Source: CAYSEW01 sp964430245 (GTDB lineage: Bacteria; Bacteroidota; Bacteroidia; Flavobacteriales_D; Parvicellaceae). Taken from it: a stretch of 64,000 bases of DNA. Below, piece after piece: positions 26,077 through 36,215 of the stretch (position 1 is the first letter of the stretch; each line of letters starts with the position of its first letter). The position numbers and the translations under genes were made by a program. The notes under the pieces were generated by a model. The model was not told the DNA's origin and searched no databases. It saw only the letters and a program-made list of their open reading frames with translations. Location of the stretch: the NCBI GenBank assembly GCA_964430245.1, contig CAYSEW010000002.1, positions 62,001 to 126,000 on the forward strand, in the 5' to 3' direction.

Positions 26077-28484
26077 TAAAATTTAAAATTCCAGGTTATT
26101 GATGGCAAAATTGGGAACAAAGATACCTGATAAGCACTAAGGTCCAAGGTACCACTCTGTGGGTCACCTTCGTAATCGAAAAAGATAAAATAAGGATTGG
26201 CCCTATTGTATAAATTGTATACAGAAAAATTCCAGGAAGAAACCAGCTTTTTAGGCTCCTTTGAGATCTCTCCCGTTTCTGCATTTTTAATTTTTTTATA
26301 GTCTTTAGCTTTAATAGTAAGAGAAAAATCCATTCTATGGTAAGGCTCTAACCTGTAAGCATTACGTTCGCTCCAAACAGTGATCAATCGATTCTCAAAA
26401 ATAGAATACCACCTTCTTTCTGGCAATGTAATGGCATTACCCGTTGAATAAATAAACACCGCCCCTACATTGATCCTTTCTGTAATATCGTACTGTAGCA
26501 CTACTGAAAGGTCGTTTCTTCTGTCGTATTTTGCAGGAAACCAACCTCCATCGTCTATCTCATCGAACTGACGCATAGTTCTAGACCATGTATACCCTAC
26601 CCAGCCATTAAAATCGCCTAGCCTCTTTTTAAAGAAAAATTCCGCACCATAAGAATAGCCTCTTCCAAAAGTCAGCTGATTGTCTACATTGTTACTTACA
26701 TTATCCTCTGGAAAAGAATTCTCCTTATATTCTATTAAATTCCTAAGGTCCTTGTAATACAATTCTATAGAGCCCTCAAAATGATTGTCGAAGAAATTTC
26801 TAAAATAACCCATACTATATTGAGTACCGATCTGTGGCTTTACCAGCTCTGTACTAGGAAACCAAAGGTCTGTTGGTAAAGAAATAGAAGATATTGATGC
26901 CAGATGGATGTATTGATAGTTATGAGAAAAACCAAACTTAAAAGAAGAATTATCATTAAACAAATATCTAGCAGATAGCCGTGGTTCAGGCCCAAAATAA
27001 GTTTTAATGCTTTCGAAATTACTGAACTGCCTAGTAGAATCTGTTACTCCAGTACTTGGATTCTTGTAATACCTTGTAAAAGGACCAATGTGCTGATACA
27101 TTGATAAACGGAATCCAGCATTGATCTTAAAGTTTTCAGAAAGATCAAATTCATCTAACACATAGATAGCAGCTTCATTTCCATAGATCTTTACTATATC
27201 ACCTGTATCGAAATCAATACTATCGGAGCTAGCAGAAACACTACTAGGAATAAAACGGTGGAATGTATAATTCCATCCGAATTTAATATTGTGTAATGAA
27301 TTAGGATAATAGGTAAGATCCTGCTTAATATTCCAGTCCCTGATTCCAGAACTCAACTCGAAAGTAAACTGGCTTTGTGTACCTCCAAATGCAAAGTTAT
27401 AATCGGTAAACACAGCTGTAGTATTTAAGAAAAGCTTATCGTTAAACAAATGATTCCAACGCAATGAAGAAGTAGCATTACCCCAAGGCACATTAAATTC
27501 GAGATCGAAATCATTCCTTTTAAAAGTAAAAACATCCCTACCAAAATAACCACTTAAATAGAGCCTATCTTTATCACTTATTCTCCAATTAATTTTAGCA
27601 GTTAGGTCGTAAAAATGATAGCCAGACCCTTTCGCATTTGACGTGTCTGGAATAAAGGGCTCAGCAATTACATCTGCATAGGTTCTTCTTCCAGACAATA
27701 TAAAAGAAGAAGTGTCCTTTTTAATGGGCCCCTGTACTGTTAACCTAGAAGCGATCAATCCAATACCTCCCTCTGCATGATAGGATTTATAGTTTCCATC
27801 GTTCATGGTAATATCTAAAACAGAAGCTAATCTACCACCATAATTTGAGGGCATTCCACCTTTGATCAATTTTACATTTTTAATAGCATCTGCATTAAAA
27901 ACAGAGAAAAAACCAAATAAATGTGAAGCATTGTACACTGTGGCTTCATCAAGTAAGATAAGATTCTGATCGGGACCTCCTCCCCTAACATAAAATCCCG
28001 TATTGCCTTCTCCACCAGATTGAACCCCAGGTAAATATTGAATAGTTTTAAGTATATCTACCTCACCCATGAAAGCAGGAAGGGTTTTTACCTTTTGCAT
28101 ATCCAAATCTATTTCTCCCATCTGAGTGCCTGTAGTATTCTGATCGCTTGCTTCTGCTTCGATCAATACTTCATTTAGCACATCGGACATTGCATTTAAT
28201 TCGATATTTAATCTAAGGTCTTTTTCAAGGTCGATCACCGACTTATAATCTTCATAACCTACATAAGAAATTTTAACATGGTAAGAACCCGAAGGAACAG
28301 TAAATGAGTAATAACCATATACATTAGTAGCTGCACCTTTTCCTTCTTCTTCCAAAAAGATACTCGCACCTATTAGCGCTTCTCCTGAAGAAGCATCTTT
28401 TATATAGCCACTTACAGTATGAGTTTCCTGAGCATAAGCGCTGAGAAAAAAACAAGACATTATAAGTAACAAAAACCTTTTCAT
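26076..28484 (-). CDS. TonB-dependent receptor with regulatory-like N-domain
   Basis: 802-aa outer-membrane receptor. Signal peptide to about residue 18, then a carboxypeptidase-regulatory-like beta domain (HTVSGYIKDASSGEALIGAS, about 20-105), a plug domain (VDILKTIQYLPGVQSGGEGNTGF, with LLDEATVYNASH) and a 22-stranded-barrel region to the C-terminus ending in the aromatic WNFKF. Coupled by a TAATG overlap to the DUF4249 gene. This pair resembles SusC/D-like systems, but no SusD is present. A promoter with both boxes lies just upstream. Confidence 0.9.
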   Translation of the reverse strand: MKRFLLLIMSCFFLSAYAQETHTVSGYIKDASSGEALIGASIFLEEEGKGAATNVYGYYSFTVPSGSYHVKISYVGYEDYKSVIDLEKDLRLNIELNAMSDVLNEVLIEAEASDQNTTGTQMGEIDLDMQKVKTLPAFMGEVDILKTIQYLPGVQSGGEGNTGFYVRGGGPDQNLILLDEATVYNASHLFGFFSVFNADAIKNVKLIKGGMPSNYGGRLASVLDITMNDGNYKSYHAEGGIGLIASRLTVQGPIKKDTSSFILSGRRTYADVIAEPFIPDTSNAKGSGYHFYDLTAKINWRISDKDRLYLSGYFGRDVFTFKRNDFDLEFNVPWGNATSSLRWNHLFNDKLFLNTTAVFTDYNFAFGGTQSQFTFELSSGIRDWNIKQDLTYYPNSLHNIKFGWNYTFHRFIPSSVSASSDSIDFDTGDIVKIYGNEAAIYVLDEFDLSENFKINAGFRLSMYQHIGPFTRYYKNPSTGVTDSTRQFSNFESIKTYFGPEPRLSARYLFNDNSSFKFGFSHNYQYIHLASISSISLPTDLWFPSTELVKPQIGTQYSMGYFRNFFDNHFEGSIELYYKDLRNLIEYKENSFPEDNVSNNVDNQLTFGRGYSYGAEFFFKKRLGDFNGWVGYTWSRTMRQFDEIDDGGWFPAKYDRRNDLSVVLQYDITERINVGAVFIYSTGNAITLPERRWYSIFENRLITVWSERNAYRLEPYHRMDFSLTIKAKDYKKIKNAETGEISKEPKKLVSSWNFSVYNLYNRANPYFIFFDYEGDPQSGTLDLSAYQVSLFPILPSITWNFKF

Positions 28485-28500
28485 GCTAAAATTTGACCCT

Positions 28501-28532
28501 CAAAAATAAAAATCAAATCATTTAAAAGTCAA
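28501..28532 (-). promoter_or_regulatory. Putative promoter of receptor/DUF4249 operon
   Basis: Minus strand: TTG at 28532-28530, 21-base spacer, TATTTTTG at 28508-28501 (full TAnnTTTG match), ending 16 bases before the ATG at 28484. Confidence 0.5.
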
Positions 28533-28582
28533 AAAGTGATGAAAAGTCTTGTGTTATTAAATATTTTATTAAACAAAACTGA

Positions 28583-30985
28583 TTATAGCTGATAAGAATA
28601 TTGAACCATTATTGTACGCATAGATTCGATCTTTAGTGGTCGAAGTGAATAAGTCCTGTTCAGCAAATTACTTGAGACCAATGCAATCTTATGCTTCTTA
28701 GGAAATGCATAGCTTATTCTAGCATCTAAAATTAAGTTCCCATTGTTATACTGATTATAATAATCCATATATAAAACTGGTTGCAAGCTACCTCCAGATG
28801 CTACTGTAGCATTCTCAAATTCAGAAATGGCTTTATCCAGGTTTTCTATCCTGCTAAAATAACGAGCACTCATTCCAAAAGACAAAGCATCTTTAATTGT
28901 ACACGAAATATCTGCTTTAAAGGTGTGCTTGAACCTGTATTTCAATATTCTTTCTGATGCATCTAAACTTGTTGTATTATAGCTAAATTCACCTGATCCA
29001 CCAGGGTTATGATCGTTAGCAAACACCAAATCTGGCTGTACTGTTTTGGGAAGAATATAATTATAACCTACAATAAACTGAATCTTACTTTTTTTATTCA
29101 ATTTAACGAATCCAGCCCAAGAAATATCCAACCCATGCACTTCAGAATTTCCAGTATTCAAGAATTTAAATCCTGCTACTGCAAATGAATAGGTTGGATC
29201 CCAGAACCCAAAAAGGTATTCTATTGTATTGGTATATTCCTGCTTAAAAGCTGCTACATCTAAATAACCGTAAAAATTACCGATCTTATATCCCTGCCTA
29301 ATTCCTGCTTCTAAATTCCAGCTATACTCTGGTTGAAGATCAGGATTATCAAAAACACCAAAGCTACCCACTGATGTCCTGATATACCTCTCTGCAATGG
29401 TAGGAAATCGATATCCCTGACCAAAAGACATTCTTACATGAGTACCTTCTGCTACCTTGTAATTTAAGCCTGCTCTAATAATACTTGCCGAATTCTCAAT
29501 AGAATCATTGAGCTGATAATACTCAACTCTATAACCAAATGAAAATCTTAATCTATCCTTAATAGACTTTTCGAGCTGACTATATCCCGAAAAATTCAAT
29601 AACCTATTATTTGGTGATCCAGAGCCACTATATAATACAGCTTCACTTTCTGTATAAGTAGATGACACACCTGCAATCAATTCCAAATCCTGTAATTTTA
29701 TGTACTTCTTTTTAAATTGATAATCGCCATAAGACACCATCGAAGCATTTGATTGATTGTTGGTCATCTGGTTATCAGTATAAAGGAATCGAGACCTTAT
29801 GGTATGCTTACCACCCTTATTACCATAAGTGCTAATATAGGGGTCGACATTAAAAATAGTTTGCTCTTGCAATATTACTCCACCTGTATAAGCACGGTAA
29901 ATTCCTGAAGTATCATTCAGCCAGGCCAACATCATATTAGTACGGTTATACATGGCATTTCCTCCAATTCCATAGACCATTTTCTGAAACTTTTTAGGGT
30001 GTACTCTCAAGCTGAAATTCATTCTTGCCTTTTCAGAAGACATTTGATCGTCTGTAAAGTTAGTAATGGTATCTACTACAAACTCATTGGCAATAGGTGC
30101 ACCTATATATCCATGGTCTAAATTTAAAAGACCTCCAACTACTAGATCGACATTCTTGATCTTTCTAGAATGCAAAAAATTAGCACCATGTATATAAGGA
30201 TAGTCATCCCACCATTTCATACTTTCATCTGATGGAGAAGAGTAAAAACCTGAGTAAAGATTGATCTTAGTAAGAGGGTCTAAAGTGGGTTCGGCAGTTT
30301 TAATGTGAATAGCTCCACTTAATGCCGATGCTCCAGAAAGAACAGATGCTGCACCCTTAATGACTTCTATTTGTTTAATATTCTCAATAGGCACAAAACC
30401 CCATTCAGGACGACCTGCATCACCAGAAAGCATGGGCATATCATCTACTAAAACTGCTACTTTACTGCCAACTCCAAATGTAAACCCACTTCCTCCCCTA
30501 ATTTGAGGTTCTCCATCTAATATGTTCAAACCAGGTGTTTGATCTAAAATAGACTCTACTGAACGGGTATTTTTATTTTCAATTAAATCTGGCTGTATGA
30601 TCTCCATGGAAATAGTGAGCTCTTCGACCTTATGATCGAACTTACCTGCTTTTACCACTATTTCATCTAACACCTCATCCACAGATTTTAAAAAAATTAT
30701 TTGTTCTGTTATCTGATCTGCATATATAATTACATCTATGGTATCATTGACCATACCCACAAATGAAACTACAAAACGATGCTTTCCTTCTGGCACTGTA
30801 ATTGCAAAATTTCCATCGATATCTGCTGAAGCACCTATTTGTGTATTTCCTAACATGAAAACATTGGCACCTATCAATAATTCTTTATTGGAAGCATCTT
30901 TCAAGGTTCCCTTAAAAACCCCTTTGTCCTGAGCTTGAAAAGAAAAAATTATAAAAACAAGTAGGTATGTTATACCGTATTTCAA
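28583..30985 (-). CDS. TonB-dependent receptor (second)
   Basis: 800 aa. Signal peptide (YLLVFIIFSFQAQ), carboxypeptidase-regulatory-like domain (GVFKGTLKDASNKELLIGAN, about 22-105), plug domain with SVESILDQTPGLNI, RGGSGFTFG and IEVIKGAASVLSGASALSGAI, then the barrel. The plug is more like BtuB/FepA-type receptors than the first receptor of this window. It begins 4 bases after the stop of a PCMD-domain secreted protein, so the two are probably one uptake unit. Substrate unknown. Confidence 0.9.
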   Translation of the reverse strand: MKYGITYLLVFIIFSFQAQDKGVFKGTLKDASNKELLIGANVFMLGNTQIGASADIDGNFAITVPEGKHRFVVSFVGMVNDTIDVIIYADQITEQIIFLKSVDEVLDEIVVKAGKFDHKVEELTISMEIIQPDLIENKNTRSVESILDQTPGLNILDGEPQIRGGSGFTFGVGSKVAVLVDDMPMLSGDAGRPEWGFVPIENIKQIEVIKGAASVLSGASALSGAIHIKTAEPTLDPLTKINLYSGFYSSPSDESMKWWDDYPYIHGANFLHSRKIKNVDLVVGGLLNLDHGYIGAPIANEFVVDTITNFTDDQMSSEKARMNFSLRVHPKKFQKMVYGIGGNAMYNRTNMMLAWLNDTSGIYRAYTGGVILQEQTIFNVDPYISTYGNKGGKHTIRSRFLYTDNQMTNNQSNASMVSYGDYQFKKKYIKLQDLELIAGVSSTYTESEAVLYSGSGSPNNRLLNFSGYSQLEKSIKDRLRFSFGYRVEYYQLNDSIENSASIIRAGLNYKVAEGTHVRMSFGQGYRFPTIAERYIRTSVGSFGVFDNPDLQPEYSWNLEAGIRQGYKIGNFYGYLDVAAFKQEYTNTIEYLFGFWDPTYSFAVAGFKFLNTGNSEVHGLDISWAGFVKLNKKSKIQFIVGYNYILPKTVQPDLVFANDHNPGGSGEFSYNTTSLDASERILKYRFKHTFKADISCTIKDALSFGMSARYFSRIENLDKAISEFENATVASGGSLQPVLYMDYYNQYNNGNLILDARISYAFPKKHKIALVSSNLLNRTYSLRPLKIESMRTIMVQYSYQL

Positions 30986-30989
30986 TGGT

Positions 30990-31916
30990 TTATTCGATAA
31001 ACAATTTTAATGTTTTTCGGGTAGTACCTGTAGTTAGTTCTGCAATATATATACCAGCTGGCAGTTCTAAATATAGCTGATTAGAAGAATAAGCATTTAC
31101 CTTATTGGATCTTATTAATTGTCCCATAACACTATATATTTTAAGCTCTGCATTCAACACTGATGAGCCAATAGATGTATACAAAATATTATCCGAAAAC
31201 CACATGTTTGAAAAACTTTCAGACTCATGTATTGTAGCCGGATTATAGATCAGCTCAAGATCATCCACCAATGCAGTACTACCATCTACAGCAACTGTAC
31301 TATCACCAGAAGTTAAAACAAGTAGTATATATGCTGGAGTAGTTGAGTTAAAATAATTAAATGGGGCAGAAAAACGAACCCATGAACTACTAGCAGTGGT
31401 AAAATCTATTCTGGCTTCTGCCACCCAATTAGACATAGTACCATTTTCTGGGATCTGACCATTTGAGGTATGCAATATGGCATGTAGTTTTCCCTTGTCT
31501 GCACCACTTGGAGTATATTTCACCCATCCTACCAAGCTATCCGGAGAGTCTGTAAATGTCTGATTCCAAGATCCATCATTAGGATTTGTAAAAACATATC
31601 CATTGTTTGGGTCAAAATCTGCATGTACTTGACCATTGGTAACTGTACCATTAGCCACTACACCAAATGTAGAAACATTGATTAATTCTAAAGAATAACT
31701 TCCAGAATGAGCATCTGTACTTTGTCCCCAGACCACTGGAGCAAACCCATTTAATGTAGCATCATCAGAGGTTTTTATAGAGCTCCAATCAGTAGGTTCA
31801 TCAACAGTTGTTCCTGCATTTTCCCAGTTCTCAAATCCAGCATTATCAATCTGTGTCTGAGAGAAACCTACATTATAAAAAACTATGAATCCAAATAAAA
31901 TGTGAAATTTTCTCAT
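30990..31916 (-). CDS. PCMD-domain secreted protein, T9SS type A
   Basis: 308 aa. Signal peptide (ILFGFIVFYNVGFSQ), then NAGFENWEN..EPTDWSS and a beta-sandwich typical of the putative carbohydrate metabolism (PCMD) domain of Bacteroidota, with VDDLELIYN at its end. From about residue 240 to the C-terminus a type A T9SS sorting domain follows (ELKIYSVMGQLIRS, LPAGIYIAEL, TRKTLKLFIE). It lies directly upstream of a TonB-dependent receptor, so it may bind or process its ligand at the surface. Binding specificity not predictable. Confidence 0.75.
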   Translation of the reverse strand: MRKFHILFGFIVFYNVGFSQTQIDNAGFENWENAGTTVDEPTDWSSIKTSDDATLNGFAPVVWGQSTDAHSGSYSLELINVSTFGVVANGTVTNGQVHADFDPNNGYVFTNPNDGSWNQTFTDSPDSLVGWVKYTPSGADKGKLHAILHTSNGQIPENGTMSNWVAEARIDFTTASSSWVRFSAPFNYFNSTTPAYILLVLTSGDSTVAVDGSTALVDDLELIYNPATIHESESFSNMWFSDNILYTSIGSSVLNAELKIYSVMGQLIRSNKVNAYSSNQLYLELPAGIYIAELTTGTTRKTLKLFIE

Positions 31917-32004
31917 ATACTTAAGGTTTTATTAATACCAAAATAATAAAAGTTAATTACCCAATAATGATTCAAAAACCAAAGTTATCAACCATAAAAT
32001 CTAA

Positions 32005-32346
32005 TTACCCCCCTTTTCTGGTCACCTTGTATGCTAGTTTTTCAAGTAACGATATTACTTTATCTCTAGTTTCCCCCTGAATTATGATCAAGCCATCTTT
32101 TACGCTACCTCCAACACCACATGAAGACTTCAATTGTTTAGAAAGATCATTAATATCCTCTTTAGCACCAACAAAACCTTCAACAATTGTTACGGTTTTA
32201 CCTTTCCTATGTTTTCTATCATGATAAACATACAAATGCTGTTCTGATGGAGATAAAGTTTCTTCTTCCATTTCTTCATTGAAGCTGTATTCAAATTCCG
32301 GATTGGTTGAATAAACGACATCCTTTCTCTTTTTTTTCTTACCCAT
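32005..32346 (-). CDS. SUI1/eIF1-family translation factor (YciH-like)
   Basis: 113 aa: a lysine-rich start (GKKKKRK), an acidic linker, then the SUI1 fold from about residue 45: RKGKTVTIVEGF, DINDLSKQLKSSCGVGGSVKDG and IIIQGETRDKVISLLEKLAYKV. The GVGG-x-x-K-D-G motif is the family signature. Bacterial YciH proteins are thought to affect start-codon fidelity but are not essential. It is the last gene after DUF389, 3 bases downstream. Confidence 0.88.
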   Translation of the reverse strand: MGKKKKRKDVVYSTNPEFEYSFNEEMEEETLSPSEQHLYVYHDRKHRKGKTVTIVEGFVGAKEDINDLSKQLKSSCGVGGSVKDGLIIIQGETRDKVISLLEKLAYKVTRKGG

Positions 32347-32349
32347 TTT

Positions 32350-33822
32350 TTATAGATCTAAAACAATTATAGTTGAAGAATCAGAATTTCTTATCATATC
32401 AACTTCTAAATTCAAAAACTGTTTCAATTTTTCCTTCATTTTCAATTCCTCTACTGGCTCAAAACCAGACACCCATTCAATCATAAAATTATAAATTGTA
32501 TCTCTTTTATTCTCCTGATTCATTTCATAAGACTCACCATAAACAAATCGATTTAATTCTGGAAAATGTGAATAAACTCTTTTCTCTAATTCTTCTAACT
32601 CTATTGCCCTTTCTGCAATTGTAGAAAGCTTATTTTTATATAGATCCCTTTCTTCTGTTATAGAAGAAAATTTAAGATTATTATCTTTTAAAATTTCATT
32701 TAAAATTTCAGATTTATCAATCTCTTTTGAACTTAAATTGATAACCTTTAAAGACACATGACCAAGATCAAAATTCTGGAGCTGTAGTTTCCAGCTATTC
32801 TGATTCTCTTTATTGATGTATTTACCACTTACTTGAATTTCAATTTCTGGAGAACCATCATTGTAATTAAATTCCTTTTTAACCACTTCTATCTTATTAT
32901 CAATTTCAATTACCTTCTGTATATACTCCTCAGCAGATTGCTGAAACAAAGATTCTTTTATTATGGTAGTGAACTTAATCACACTTGGAATTACAATTAA
33001 CAATAAAACAACAAAAACATAGATCTTTACTTTTCGCTCAGTTTTAGGATTCACAAATTGAACCATAGGAAATTTAAGCAATCTTATTACCATAAATGTT
33101 GCTAAACATATAAATACACTGTTTAATAAAAAAAGATAAAATGCACCGATAAAATAAGACCAATTGGCAATTGCTATACCATATCCAACTGTACATATAG
33201 GTGGCATTAGTGCTGTAGCAATAGCTACACCAGGAACAATTGTCATTGCAGAGTTCTTATTATTGGTAACTGCTGCAATAATCCCTGCTAACCCACCAAA
33301 AAATGCAATAAGAATATCGAAAACATGAGGCTTTGTCCTTCCTAATAATTCAGATGTTTCAGCTTTTAGTGGTGTTGCTAAAAAGAATAAATAGGAAGCA
33401 AGTACACTTACCCCAACCATCACTCCAAAACTCACTAAAGACTTGATTAAAATTTTAAAATCATTCGTCCCCAGAGCCATTCCAATTCCCCTTATCGGCC
33501 CCATTAAAGGAGAAATTAACATGGCACCTATTATCACAGGAATAGAATTGTAATTTAGACCTAATGAAGCAACTACAATAGAACAGATCAAAATCCAAAT
33601 ACTTGAACCAGAAAAATCAATGTCAGATTTAATAAAATGAATTGCTTTTTTTGAATTCACCTCATCATCAATAGAAAGCAAATCTTTTAAGAAATTAAAA
33701 AGAGATCGTGGGATTTCCTTTATTTGTTCCTTATCTACCTCAATTTTAGTTGGATCATAGTCAACTTTTTTCCCTTGACCATCAATGCCCTCTAGATCAG
33801 TATCCTGATTTTTGTCCTCCAT
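32350..33822 (-). CDS. DUF389 membrane protein
   Basis: Start taken at ATG 33822; a TTG at 33840 would overlap the upstream gene. About 490 aa. The central membrane region (about residues 65-255) contains the TIGR00341/DUF389 hallmarks: LGLNYNSIPVIIGAMLISPLMGPIRG, GLAGIIAAVTNNKNSAMTIVPGVAIATALMPPICTVGYG. A soluble C-terminal domain of about 220 residues with charged, coiled-coil-like helices follows. Function of the family is unknown. It is encoded between a membrane patatin and a SUI1 factor. Confidence 0.85.
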   Translation of the reverse strand: MEDKNQDTDLEGIDGQGKKVDYDPTKIEVDKEQIKEIPRSLFNFLKDLLSIDDEVNSKKAIHFIKSDIDFSGSSIWILICSIVVASLGLNYNSIPVIIGAMLISPLMGPIRGIGMALGTNDFKILIKSLVSFGVMVGVSVLASYLFFLATPLKAETSELLGRTKPHVFDILIAFFGGLAGIIAAVTNNKNSAMTIVPGVAIATALMPPICTVGYGIAIANWSYFIGAFYLFLLNSVFICLATFMVIRLLKFPMVQFVNPKTERKVKIYVFVVLLLIVIPSVIKFTTIIKESLFQQSAEEYIQKVIEIDNKIEVVKKEFNYNDGSPEIEIQVSGKYINKENQNSWKLQLQNFDLGHVSLKVINLSSKEIDKSEILNEILKDNNLKFSSITEERDLYKNKLSTIAERAIELEELEKRVYSHFPELNRFVYGESYEMNQENKRDTIYNFMIEWVSGFEPVEELKMKEKLKQFLNLEVDMIRNSDSSTIIVLDL

Positions 33823-33836
33823 TAATTCAATTAATA

Positions 33837-36134
33837 TCAATGCCCATTAAAAATACTTTGTATTTTTTGAATAGACCTTAGATTGTCATCCGAAGATAAT
33901 GAATTATAAATTCTGATTTTATCTTTTGGTGTTAAATGCCAACTCATAGATATTTCTTCATCTATTGGTTGATCCATATAGAATGTAACAACATCTACTT
34001 CACCTTCAAACCAATCCCCTACGGATCTAACAAGGTCATCATTATTATAATCATGGACCTTTAATAAATTATTAATAACAGTAGTGAAAGGTGAAAACAA
34101 TATGGACCTTAATGAACCACTATGTGGGTTATCTACCTCGAAATACTTTTGTTTATCCCTTATCTGAACAATAACAACTCCACCAGTATTTTCAGAGATC
34201 CAGTCTTTGAATTGCTTTAAAAATTTAATACTGGTTTTAAGTCCATAATTATCCCTAACTCCTGCATCCATTAACTCAATAGAAGGGTCAGTAGGCATAT
34301 ATACCATAGGAAGAATATAAGGAAAAGTAGCATTTATCCTTAACACAGATGTTATTTTAATATTACTGCTATTGTTATTTTTAAACAATGCATTGTATTC
34401 AACATCTTCCATAGAATTGTAAGTCGAAGTATAATTCAATGAATCATAATAAGTAAGGTATGATATAGGCTGAGCACTAATTAACATCCTTCTACCATCA
34501 TTAACTATGGATGGGGAAAAGATCATCATAGGAATTAAAGAATTGTATTCAGGTTGCATATAATCCTTTAAACGTTTATCATAAAAAGAATTCAAATTCT
34601 TCACCAGTTTATTTTCAAAAAACCAACCTCTATCTTTTTTATAGCTATTATTACCATCATGATAAGACTGAAATCGAATAAGCATATCTGTAGTGGCTAT
34701 TCCAAAAGCCAAGGGGTTCAATAGATCCATTGAAATGTTATTTTTATATCTAATACTAGACATATTGATCTTATTTCCTTTTGCCTTTCTTAAAAATAAT
34801 TCTCTATAATAAGCCCCCCCTATCATTCCTCCAGAAGCACCTGTCATTAACTGGGTTTGTTTAAACATTTTGTAATTTGTTATACTATCCATATGATCTA
34901 AAACAACCATAGACCATAATGCAGATCTTAATCCACCACCACTTATGTTTAGAAATACCATTTTTGGCAAAATGGAATCACCTGCAATAACATTCTTTGC
35001 CTTCCAATTATTGAGAATATCTTTAGTATGATCAATTGAAAACTGATAAGTATTTTTATCTGTAGCTAAATTTTTAATGTCATCATAAGAATAACCTGCT
35101 TTAAAATCATAATTTAACCCATATGCGTAATTATGAAACCTAAACAATTCGAAATGATTAGACATATAATTCAAACCTAACAATGCAGCTATTACAAAAG
35201 TTAATGTCCAACCCTTCATCCAAGAATAGAGTGCACTAAATATTAAAATAAATAAAGTAAAAAGCAATAAAATACTTGCTCCTGCTGGTATATTGAAAAG
35301 CTCATATTCCCTAAAAAGACCCAATCCAATGAATGTGATTACTAATGAAATTTCAAAAACAGATGCGTTAATATGATTTTGAGCGAATACCTTGTCTAAT
35401 AAATTTCTTTCATAATGCTCTATATTTCTTGCTAAAGAAATTTTAAATATTCCAGACATATAAGTTTCTACTCTCCAGTTTCTTTTACTTTTTAGTTTTT
35501 TAGAAACCTCTTGCCTTTTCATAAATTGAGATTCCTTTAATTTTTGAGATTTTAATTCTTCAAAATAATCTTCACTTTTTCCACTAATAGCATAGACATT
35601 CTTATTGAACCTAATAAAATAAATAACTGAAATAAGGTAAAAGATCAATGCGCCACCAAGTAATGCAAATAAATTTAACAACACATCAGAACTTTCCATT
35701 AATTGCTCATACTTCAAGAAAAAATAAGTCTTATACAATAGGGTTAAAATAAAAGCTATTGGTATTAGCATATTATTCAATGAGAATTTTAAAAAAGGGC
35801 GAGCTAAAGTTGCTAGAAATAAAAACTCAGAAGAATACATTATATAGCTGTAAATATGAAATGCCATAATAAAACCACCTAATGAAAACCCTAAAATGGC
35901 AAAAGAATAAATACTGATAGCACCATTATATTCAGGAGCTAAGAATAAAGCTACTATCCCAAAATTTTTACCAACAGTATTAGTGATATATAAAAAAAGT
36001 AACAACCAAAAGACCAATAAAACATGGTTGCGTTTTAAATGTAAAATCAGTAACTGAAATGGAAAAAAATATAATATTCTATTAAAAACGCTACTCTGTG
36101 ACCTTCTATCTGATATTGGATTGACTTTAGACAA
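33837..36134 (-). CDS. Membrane-anchored patatin-like phospholipase
   Basis: 765 aa in two parts. Residues 1-335 contain about eight membrane helices (for example HVLLVFWLLLFLYITNTVG, GASILLLFTLFILIFSALYSW). The C-terminal part is a patatin-like lipase: oxyanion loop SGGGLRSA near 398, nucleophile Ser in TGASGGMIGG near 432 (GxSxG), and catalytic Asp in LMDAGVRDNYG near 622 (the usual DGG/DGA is DAG). It should hydrolyse acyl ester bonds of lipids near the membrane. Its 3' end meets the DUF389 gene, so they form an operon. Confidence 0.8.
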   Translation of the reverse strand: MSKVNPISDRRSQSSVFNRILYFFPFQLLILHLKRNHVLLVFWLLLFLYITNTVGKNFGIVALFLAPEYNGAISIYSFAILGFSLGGFIMAFHIYSYIMYSSEFLFLATLARPFLKFSLNNMLIPIAFILTLLYKTYFFLKYEQLMESSDVLLNLFALLGGALIFYLISVIYFIRFNKNVYAISGKSEDYFEELKSQKLKESQFMKRQEVSKKLKSKRNWRVETYMSGIFKISLARNIEHYERNLLDKVFAQNHINASVFEISLVITFIGLGLFREYELFNIPAGASILLLFTLFILIFSALYSWMKGWTLTFVIAALLGLNYMSNHFELFRFHNYAYGLNYDFKAGYSYDDIKNLATDKNTYQFSIDHTKDILNNWKAKNVIAGDSILPKMVFLNISGGGLRSALWSMVVLDHMDSITNYKMFKQTQLMTGASGGMIGGAYYRELFLRKAKGNKINMSSIRYKNNISMDLLNPLAFGIATTDMLIRFQSYHDGNNSYKKDRGWFFENKLVKNLNSFYDKRLKDYMQPEYNSLIPMMIFSPSIVNDGRRMLISAQPISYLTYYDSLNYTSTYNSMEDVEYNALFKNNNSSNIKITSVLRINATFPYILPMVYMPTDPSIELMDAGVRDNYGLKTSIKFLKQFKDWISENTGGVVIVQIRDKQKYFEVDNPHSGSLRSILFSPFTTVINNLLKVHDYNNDDLVRSVGDWFEGEVDVVTFYMDQPIDEEISMSWHLTPKDKIRIYNSLSSDDNLRSIQKIQSIFNGH

Positions 36135-36215
36135 ACTAATATCAAAACGAAAAAAACTAAAGAAGGTTTAGTAATAGCTTTACTTTTTTAATTTAAAATT
36201 ACCCTTGATAAAGAT

